Assembly: GCA_002482415.1 (NCBI GenBank)
Contig: DLFY01000112.1
Span: forward strand, 1 to 5,615
Origin: Phycisphaerales bacterium UBA7708
GTDB lineage: Bacteria > Planctomycetota > Phycisphaerae > Sedimentisphaerales > Anaerohalosphaeraceae
Direction of reading: 5' to 3'
DNA length: 5,615 bases
Shown in pieces: positions 1 through 4,541 of this stretch. The translations under genes were made by a program, and so were the position numbers. The notes beneath the pieces were generated by a model. It did not search any database. It was not told the DNA's origin and was given only the letters and a program-made list of their open reading frames with translations. Within the stretch, counting starts at the first letter, position 1. Each line of letters starts with the position of its first letter.

Positions 1-95
1 ACCTGTTGTTTTAATAATTTGGCCCCTTGAACAGAGAGACCACCAGCCATAAACAAACACAGGAATAACACATAATAGTTATTTTTCTTCTTCAC
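1..95 (-). CDS. N-terminus of a secreted or membrane-anchored protein (partial, runs off the left edge)
   Basis: A minus-strand reading frame opens with GTG at 95 and stays open to base 1, giving 31 codons. The peptide starts MKKKNNYYVLFLCLFMAG, then GLSVQGAKLLKQQ. This is a textbook signal peptide or N-terminal anchor: three lysines, a hydrophobic core of about 12 residues, then small residues around SVQGA, a plausible signal peptidase I site. The start is supported by GGAG at 102-105, six bases upstream. The frame overlaps the last 17 bases of the upstream TPR gene (stop 79-81), so the two genes are probably co-transcribed and translationally coupled. The mature part lies outside the window, so no function can be assigned. 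An alternative GTG at codon 9 would remove the lysines and is less likely. What is seen is the frame, the ribosome site and the hydrophobic N-terminus; export is inferred. Confidence 0.72.
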   Translation of the reverse strand, partial: MKKKNNYYVLFLCLFMAGGLSVQGAKLLKQQ

Positions 96-2670
96 CGTTG
101 ACTCCATTGCTTATTTCAACAATCCCTATATTGCCAACGTTTTGCATCTGTAATTGACTGCGAACATAATCCTTTGCAGGATTCGATGGATATCGTTCCA
201 TTAATATATTCAGGGCTTCTGTAATTTTCTCCTGGGGAGCCATATGCTCTCTAAGACTTTCAGCTACCATAAATTGAGCGTGCCATGCCTTTTCATAGGA
301 AGGCCATTTCGTTAGAACCTTCTGATAGCAATTTATTGCTTGTTCATATTGACCTAGCTTCTTGTATATCCAGCCGGAGTAATACGAATATTGAGGGGTA
401 TCATGATTTGGAACGGCATTTTCAAATCTTTGCCATGCGGCTATGGCTTTGCTATAATACATTCTGGCAAGATCGTTTGGCTCCCCGGCTCCATCTATAT
501 TCTGGGCCATAGATAAATACTCTTCCCCAATACGAATTGTATAATAAGCCAATTTCTGGGATTGTGTGTTTTTGTATTGGGATATTAACGAATCCTCAAT
601 TTCTAGAACTTTTCTTTCATCATCAAGCCAGACAAATGCCTGAGCCATCCCTGTGTACGCTTCAATTATATCGTCAGGCGTTTCGGCTTTTGTGAGTGCC
701 TCCCGATAATATTGGATAGACTGTTTCCAAAGCTTTGTTTCTCGATATATATTTCCCAAATCTATCATAGATTTTATATATACCAATCGATCTTCACTCG
801 CCGCCATCAATTTGTCCGTTATTGATTCTGCCTTTTTGTAGTCCTTTGTTTCAAGGCATACTCGAATCATCACTTTATAAAAACCTGTTTCCCATGTGCT
901 GGCTGGGTAAGTCTCAATCCCGTATTGACAAAGAATATTTGCCTGTTCATATTGGCCAACCTGTCGGTACTTGTCAGCAAACTGACAGATTTCCTGGGGG
1001 AAGGTTGCCTGGTCCTTGAAACGCCTCACCATCACGTCATATTCTTTTTCAGCATTTACGAAATCTTTATGCTCAATGTAATAATGGACGATTGCCCCCT
1101 GAGACCACATGGCATGCTTTGATGTTAACGGCAGATTATCAGCATTATAGTGATGAATTTGTAATGCCTTTCCATCTTCCCCAATATTTTGATATTTTAG
1201 GGCAATCCGATAGATTTCCTCTGACAAATTGGGGTGTCCCTTGAATCGATCCAGCAATATTTGATTCTCGTCCTGTGCATTTACTAAATCTTTACGCTCT
1301 ATATAATAACAAACAATCTCTCCCTGAGATTGTAATGTATATAATGATGCAATGGGAGAATTTTTCACATTGTAACGATGAACTTCAAAGGCCTTTTCAG
1401 GATTTCCTACTCTTTTATTTTTGTCTGCAAATTGATATATTTCCTGTGGCAATGTTGGTTGTTCCTTGAATCGATCCAGCATGAACTGATACTCTTTCTG
1501 GGCATTCGTAAAGTCTCTACGTTCAATATAGTGATTAATGATCGCCCCCTGGGACTGCATCGCATACAAGGATGAGGCGGTTGAATATTGTGCATTGTAA
1601 CGATGAAGTTCAAGAGCTTTTTCAACATTCCCAACACTGTCATACTTCAAGGCAAACTGGTAAATTTCTTGCGGTAACGTCGGCTGATCTTTGAACCGGA
1701 TCAACAGATCTTTATATTCAGTTTCTGCTGGATAAAAATCTTTCTGCTCAATATAATAATGAATGATCGCTCCCTGAGACTGCATTGTATACATTGAGGA
1801 AACCGGGGAATGAGTTGAATTATACTGATTTAGCTCTAATGCCATATCAGTCTTGTCTGCCCACTTGTACATTTCTGCAATCAAATGCAATTCCTGTGGC
1901 AAAGTTGGCTGAGATGAATATTTCTTTATCATCTCATCGCATTCCCGCCTGGCAGAAACAAAATCTTTTTGTCTGATGTAACAATGTACAATTGCCCCCT
2001 GCGACCACATCGTATACTTCGAAGAAACAGGAGAATGTTCTACATTATAACGATGTATCTCCAGCAATCTGCCGACTTCTCCGGCTTCACGATATTTTTC
2101 TCCAACTTGGTGTATTTCCTGGGGTAATTCTTGTCTGTCTTTGAAACGTTCAAGCATTACATTAAACTCTTTTTGTGCATTTATATAATCTTTATGCTCA
2201 ATATAATTGTGAACAATTGCTCCCTGCGACCACAATCCTTTCTTTGTATTCACAAAAATGGATGAATTATAGCGGTGTAGGCTGACAGCCTCATCCAACA
2301 AACCTTTCTGTCGATACTGTTGAGCGATCGAATACAATGCGTCAGAAGTCTCAGATAATGCGGCATACTTTGATATGAAGCTTTTGACCAACGACCCGGC
2401 TTCAACGGTCCGATCGTTTTGAATATACATAATAGCCAAGTCTTGGTAAGCAGTAATAGCATCTATCGTGCCAGGGGATGCAGCAATAATTTTTCGATAA
2501 AGATTTCCTGATGTTTCTAGGTCACCCTCTTTCCACGCTTCTTGGGCTGATACTAATAATGTTGCAGTTTCAGACGCAACCTCGGCAGCAAATAGGTTTG
2601 AAGGCATTAGACAAAATAACGTGGCACTTATTGATAAAACACAGAATCTCTCAAATAAATCTCGACTCAT
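79..2670 (-). CDS. Exported tandem-TPR repeat protein, 863 residues
   Basis: The protein starts MSRDLFERFCVLS and carries a Sec signal peptide at residues 1-28: Arg-containing n-region, hydrophobic core, and Ala residues (LFA|AE) as the likely cleavage site. No lipobox is present, because the residue before Cys20 is Phe. Residues ~35-135 are degenerate TPR helices. Residues 147-596 are six units of exactly 75 residues with motifs such as SQGAIV, YIExKDF, RFKDQPTLPQE and KALELHRYN; each unit looks like two TPR-like hairpins. Residues ~597-840 hold further classical TPRs, for example WIYKKLGQYEQAINCYQKVL near 767-786. The tail is acidic. The protein is predicted periplasmic or exported, acting as a protein-protein scaffold; no catalytic motif is visible. 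The ATG at 2670 is preferred over an in-frame TTG at 2697 because a purine-rich ribosome site sits 7 bases upstream of it. It is first in an operon with the overlapping gene at 95. The family is secure; the specific role is unknown. Confidence 0.93.
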   Translation of the reverse strand: MSRDLFERFCVLSISATLFCLMPSNLFAAEVASETATLLVSAQEAWKEGDLETSGNLYRKIIAASPGTIDAITAYQDLAIMYIQNDRTVEAGSLVKSFISKYAALSETSDALYSIAQQYRQKGLLDEAVSLHRYNSSIFVNTKKGLWSQGAIVHNYIEHKDYINAQKEFNVMLERFKDRQELPQEIHQVGEKYREAGEVGRLLEIHRYNVEHSPVSSKYTMWSQGAIVHCYIRQKDFVSARRECDEMIKKYSSQPTLPQELHLIAEMYKWADKTDMALELNQYNSTHSPVSSMYTMQSQGAIIHYYIEQKDFYPAETEYKDLLIRFKDQPTLPQEIYQFALKYDSVGNVEKALELHRYNAQYSTASSLYAMQSQGAIINHYIERRDFTNAQKEYQFMLDRFKEQPTLPQEIYQFADKNKRVGNPEKAFEVHRYNVKNSPIASLYTLQSQGEIVCYYIERKDLVNAQDENQILLDRFKGHPNLSEEIYRIALKYQNIGEDGKALQIHHYNADNLPLTSKHAMWSQGAIVHYYIEHKDFVNAEKEYDVMVRRFKDQATFPQEICQFADKYRQVGQYEQANILCQYGIETYPASTWETGFYKVMIRVCLETKDYKKAESITDKLMAASEDRLVYIKSMIDLGNIYRETKLWKQSIQYYREALTKAETPDDIIEAYTGMAQAFVWLDDERKVLEIEDSLISQYKNTQSQKLAYYTIRIGEEYLSMAQNIDGAGEPNDLARMYYSKAIAAWQRFENAVPNHDTPQYSYYSGWIYKKLGQYEQAINCYQKVLTKWPSYEKAWHAQFMVAESLREHMAPQEKITEALNILMERYPSNPAKDYVRSQLQMQNVGNIGIVEISNGVNGEEEK
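102..105 (-). promoter_or_regulatory. Ribosome binding site for the overlapping downstream gene
   Basis: GGAG on the minus strand lies inside the 3' end of the TPR gene, with a 6-base spacer (TCAACG) before the GTG at 95. It is the main reason for choosing that GTG over a later one, and it implies translation coupled to the upstream gene. Confidence 0.6.
883..2232 (-). repeat. Six in-frame tandem 225-bp repeats (75 residues each) within the TPR gene
   Basis: On the minus strand the units run 2232-2008, 2007-1783, 1782-1558, 1557-1333, 1332-1108 and 1107-883. The landmark (W/Q)SQG occurs at residues 147, 222, 297, 372, 447 and 522, exactly 75 residues apart with no insertion or deletion. The (H/N)(R/Q/H)YN-like landmark repeats with the same period from residue 206 to 581. 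The second half of a seventh unit precedes the array at about residues 111-146, one residue shorter. The last unit degenerates after residue ~583. DNA similarity is still visible: for example the segment near 1092 closely matches the one near 1992, four periods away. Units are diverged rather than identical. Confidence 0.93.
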
Positions 2671-2677
2671 TATGTAA

Positions 2678-2685
2678 TCCCTTCC
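2678..2685 (-). promoter_or_regulatory. Ribosome binding site that sets the TPR protein start at 2670
   Basis: GGAAGGGA on the minus strand ends 7 bases before the ATG at 2670. The longer reading with TTG at 2697 lacks such a site and would place nine polar residues before the signal peptide, so the shorter start is chosen. Confidence 0.65.
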
Positions 2686-2883
2686 ATTATTATGCAAAAC
2701 ACTTGATATAGAAAACCTGCCTACTGATTTTTAGACCTTGTGCAATAGTGATTACATGGTCATAAAATCTTTATATTATTTTTTAGTGATTGCCCCCAGA
2801 AATATAACTGCAAACCCCTCGTTACTTTCTACGGTGTCAATCAATCAGTTAAGTCATCATTTTTCAGTGGATATGAAGAAATA

Positions 2884-2961
2884 TCAGAAGCCCTGCTTGT
2901 CTTCTCTGCCCTGTGCAGATGGAGTACTAAGCGAAACACTTGTCCATTCTCCATAATCCAT
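2884..2961 (-). CDS. Possible 25-residue leader ORF in the TPR operon 5' region
   Basis: An ATG at 2961 opens a 25-codon frame (peptide begins MDYGEWTSVSLSTPS and ends KQGF) closed by TGA at 2884-2886. AGGAG at 2973-2977 lies upstream with an 11-base spacer, slightly long but usable. It would be the first ORF of the transcript starting near 2996, about 34 nt from the start. It has no run of one amino acid that would suggest classical attenuation, and no recognisable homology. It could be a leader peptide, a small protein or a chance ORF; chance remains quite likely at this length. Confidence 0.25.
   Translation of the reverse strand: MDYGEWTSVSLSTPSAQGREDKQGF
2919..2954 (-). ncRNA. Hairpin in the TPR operon leader
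   Basis: In the minus-strand transcript AUGGAG (2954-2949) can pair with CUCCAU (2924-2919), a 6-bp stem enclosing 24 nt. Inside the loop a second short stem is possible (ACAAG with CUU-A-GU, around a UGUUUCG loop). The structure overlaps the small leader ORF. It is an RNA fold suggestion only; no known riboswitch consensus was recognised. Confidence 0.25.
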
Positions 2962-3002
2962 ATTTTATAAAACTCCTATTTCCAAACCCGAAACTTGTTA
3001 TA

Positions 3003-3030
3003 ACTATATCGATGTCAGAAAATTTGTCAA
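3003..3030 (-). promoter_or_regulatory. Sigma70-type promoter for the TPR operon
   Basis: On the minus strand, TTGACA (3030-3025, perfect -35) is separated by 16 bases from TATAGT (3008-3003, five of six matches to TATAAT). The predicted transcription start is near 2996, which gives a leader of about 325 nt before the ATG at 2670. It lies just downstream of a terminator-like hairpin and points at the TPR gene, as expected for a unit boundary. The match is seen in the sequence; activity is inferred. Confidence 0.68.
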
Positions 3031-3062
3031 TCCATGAATTTTTATTTTCATAAATCTTCATT

Positions 3063-3083
3063 AAAAATCGGTATTTTTACCGA
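3063..3083 (-). terminator. Rho-independent-like terminator upstream of the TPR promoter
   Basis: On the minus strand TCGGTA-AAAA-TACCGA forms a 6-bp stem with a 4-nt loop, followed directly by TTTTT (3067-3063). The stem is short and only half GC, so it is a weak terminator by sequence. Its position after the ATPase gene and about 33 bases before the -35 of the next promoter supports a role in insulating the two units. The distance of about 250 bases from the ATPase stop codon is long. Confidence 0.45.
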
Positions 3084-3102
3084 AACCACGTGATAGATGT
3101 TT

Positions 3103-3137
3103 CACCCTGTCATATATTTATGATAGACTACGGGGTG
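3103..3137. promoter_or_regulatory. Nested dyad in AT-rich DNA, possible protein-binding site
   Basis: An inner inverted repeat CTGTCATA-TATT-TATGATAG (3107-3126, 8 pairs with one G-T mismatch) sits inside outer arms CACC (3103-3106) and GGTG (3134-3137). TGATAGA also occurs as a direct repeat at 3091-3097 and 3121-3127, 30 bases apart. This may be an operator, a cruciform-prone site or part of an origin-like element. The inner stem is AT-rich and lacks a T-run, so a terminator is less likely. Confidence 0.3.
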
Positions 3138-3319
3138 GAGTTTACACGTTTGTCTTCTGATTTTAATAGAAAGCATTATGATTTTAAGATGGATTTCTTT
3201 TCCATATAGAAATCTTATATCTATAAATTATAACCAATTAAGAACAACCCCAACGTATTAACTCTGCCCCCTGGTCGGCTCCTGGTATAGGGATTACTAC
3301 TGATCTAACAACTCTTTTG

Positions 3320-3348
3320 AAAAAATACTTTATTCAAACCGAAGTTTG
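3320..3348 (-). terminator. UUCG-capped hairpin at the ATPase stop codon followed by a T-run
   Basis: The last codons of the ATPase gene form CAAAC-UUCG-GUUUG in the minus-strand RNA (3348-3335), the very stable C(UUCG)G tetraloop context on a 5-bp stem. The stop codon (3332-3330) follows, and a run of six T residues lies at 3325-3320. The spacing of about nine bases between stem and T-run is longer than in a standard intrinsic terminator. It may contribute to 3'-end formation or message stability. Confidence 0.35.
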
Positions 3349-4445
3349 GAGATCTGTTCAGCAACCGACCGTTCACAAGTCAGAATGACCCGATTGGCAT
3401 AAGTGCGATCCACCTTGGTCGATACCAATCCAACCAGACCAACACTTTGCAGATAACTCAGGTTGGCATAGAAATACACATAACTGAACGGGCGAGCCTG
3501 CTGATCCTGGCTGAACCGGCAATACCGCTGATAAATATCCTTGGCAAAATCGGATTTACAGGTGGCTGCAGCCCACAGAATCATTAAATTGACATCCGTC
3601 AGGTCATTGATTACATCGATCATTAAATCCCGCCGGGCCTCTTCAAAGCATTTTTCCAGGCTGGCCGCCGGATCCATCACCCGGTAAAACAGGGTCTTGA
3701 TCGCCACACGGGCATCGGAATTGGTCTGCTTGGCGGTCATGGCGGCAATCTGCTGGAGTTGTCCCTCATCCCAGATACAAAGCCCTTTTTGGGCCCGGTC
3801 TAACAGGATTTGATAGATCTGCTGGGCATCATAATTTCTAAAATATAGTGGAAAAGGCTGCAGACTGCTGCGAGTCGCCGCATCCAGCTGTTTGAGTACA
3901 TGGGGCGTATTGGACAGCATGACGATCATATACGGTTTTTCACTGCGGCTCAGGAAATACAGTATCTCCTTATCCTTGTCCTTGGGACTCATCAGGTTGA
4001 TCTCATCCAGGACCAGGACCGTCTTTTTGGTAAATTTCAGGAGGAATCGCTCATATAAGCCGACTAAACTGGCCCCGGCGACATTTTCATGGGTCAAAAG
4101 CTGGGAGAATATCTTGAAGCTGGTATTGTAATGGCGGCAGTTGACATAGACCATCTCCAGGTCGGTCTGCCGGGATATCACCTGGCGCAGATACTGCATC
4201 GTCAGGGTCTTTCCGCAGCCCCGGCTGCCGATGATGGCCAGATGGGTGGGAATCCCGCTGACCGAAAACCGCAGCAAGGCGTCAATAATGGGCTTGCACT
4301 CCTGCCGCATCAGGGGTCTGGACGGGATATAATTATAGTCAAACACCGTAAAATCCCTGACCTGCCGGGACTGATCCAGCTGATTGCGCTGCTGCTGCAG
4401 ATAGGCTTCAATATCCATGGTACGCATTAACTCCGCACCACTCAT
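3330..4445 (-). CDS. Orc1/Cdc6-type AAA+ ATPase with C-terminal winged-helix region
   Basis: Numbering is from the ATG at 4445 (371 residues). Residues ~31-48 (DFTVFDYNYIPSRPLMR) match the family lead-in. Walker A is GSRGCGKT at 73-80 and is followed by VYVNCRHYNTSF (99-110), characteristic of archaeal Orc1/Cdc6 proteins. Walker B is LVLDEIN (144-150), sensor 1 is SNTP around Asn179, TRSSL (191-195) fits the arginine-finger region, and sensor 2 is SDAR (243-246). Residues ~265-371 resemble the Cdc6 lid and winged helix (IYQRYCRF, LSYLQSVGLVGLVS). All nucleotide-site residues look intact, so it should bind and hydrolyse ATP and bind DNA. The length is slightly below the roughly 380-420 usual in archaea. 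The start is uncertain: GTG 4454 and ATG 4445, 4427 or 4418 are all in frame, and none has an ideal ribosome site. It is divergent from the membrane protein gene at 4542. The family is well supported; a true replication role is not, and a regulatory or mobile-element ATPase is possible. Confidence 0.9.
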   Translation of the reverse strand: MSGAELMRTMDIEAYLQQQRNQLDQSRQVRDFTVFDYNYIPSRPLMRQECKPIIDALLRFSVSGIPTHLAIIGSRGCGKTLTMQYLRQVISRQTDLEMVYVNCRHYNTSFKIFSQLLTHENVAGASLVGLYERFLLKFTKKTVLVLDEINLMSPKDKDKEILYFLSRSEKPYMIVMLSNTPHVLKQLDAATRSSLQPFPLYFRNYDAQQIYQILLDRAQKGLCIWDEGQLQQIAAMTAKQTNSDARVAIKTLFYRVMDPAASLEKCFEEARRDLMIDVINDLTDVNLMILWAAATCKSDFAKDIYQRYCRFSQDQQARPFSYVYFYANLSYLQSVGLVGLVSTKVDRTYANRVILTCERSVAEQISKLRFE

Positions 4446-4541
4446 TAACCGCACAACTATTTAATACTTTCTTACCACTGCCAAAAAACAACATCGTCAA
4501 AACCGTAAACTATAAAAAGCAGTGCATCTATTTTCACAGCC
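4446..4541. promoter_or_regulatory. Divergent intergenic region between the ATPase and membrane protein genes
   Basis: This stretch of about 96 bases must hold the start signals of both genes. For the plus-strand gene a TATAAA-like -10 lies at 4511-4516, about 26 bases before the ATG at 4542, but only a poor -35 (three of six) lies at the right distance. For the minus strand TTGACG (4500-4495) resembles a -35 but has no good -10 at 16-18 bases; TATTAA (4466-4461) is 28 bases away. Neither gene has a clear ribosome site, so short-leader or leaderless starts are possible. No strong operator dyad was seen. Confidence 0.4.

Larger units (their letters stand above)
2671..3329. other. Long, mostly AT-rich intergenic region between the ATPase and TPR genes
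   Basis: About 660 bases separate the two minus-strand genes, with no convincing full-length gene on either strand. The sampled line at 3061-3120 is about 32% GC. In minus-strand order the gap holds the T-run after the ATPase gene, a GC-rich patch near 3266-3292, a perfect TATAAT at 3227-3232, an inverted repeat at 3192-3214, a dyad at 3103-3137, a terminator-like hairpin at 3063-3083, a sigma70-type promoter at 3003-3030, and a leader of about 325 nt with a small ORF and a hairpin. An 8-bp inverted pair (2672-2679 and 2750-2757) spans the start region of the TPR gene. The gap is therefore best read as a terminator, then promoter plus leader, with about 240 bases (3084-3329) largely unexplained. 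Confidence 0.7.

Noticed and set aside
883..2232. Repeat array as a CRISPR or non-coding satellite
   Set aside because: The 225-bp units are in frame, diverged at the protein level in a TPR-like way, and lack short identical repeats with unique spacers.
2590..2670. TPR protein as a lipoprotein, because of Cys10 and Cys20 in the hydrophobic N-terminus
   Set aside because: The residues before Cys20 (A-T-L-F) and Cys10 do not fit a lipobox, which needs a small residue just before the Cys. A signal peptidase I site is better supported.
2895..2925. Possible c-di-GMP-I (GEMM) riboswitch in the TPR leader, because GCACAGGGCA resembles the start of that motif
   Set aside because: The other conserved parts (GCAAAGCC-type loop and tetraloop receptor arrangement) are not present, so the similarity is most likely chance.
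2738..2956. Plus-strand 72-codon reading frame in the intergenic gap
   Set aside because: It begins at a TTG with no ribosome site, has unremarkable composition, and runs antisense through the leader of the TPR operon. Nothing supports translation.
4089..4430. Plus-strand 113-codon frame opposite the ATPase N-terminal half
   Set aside because: It is antisense to the Walker A region of a clearly real AAA+ gene, with no family resemblance or start signal of its own.
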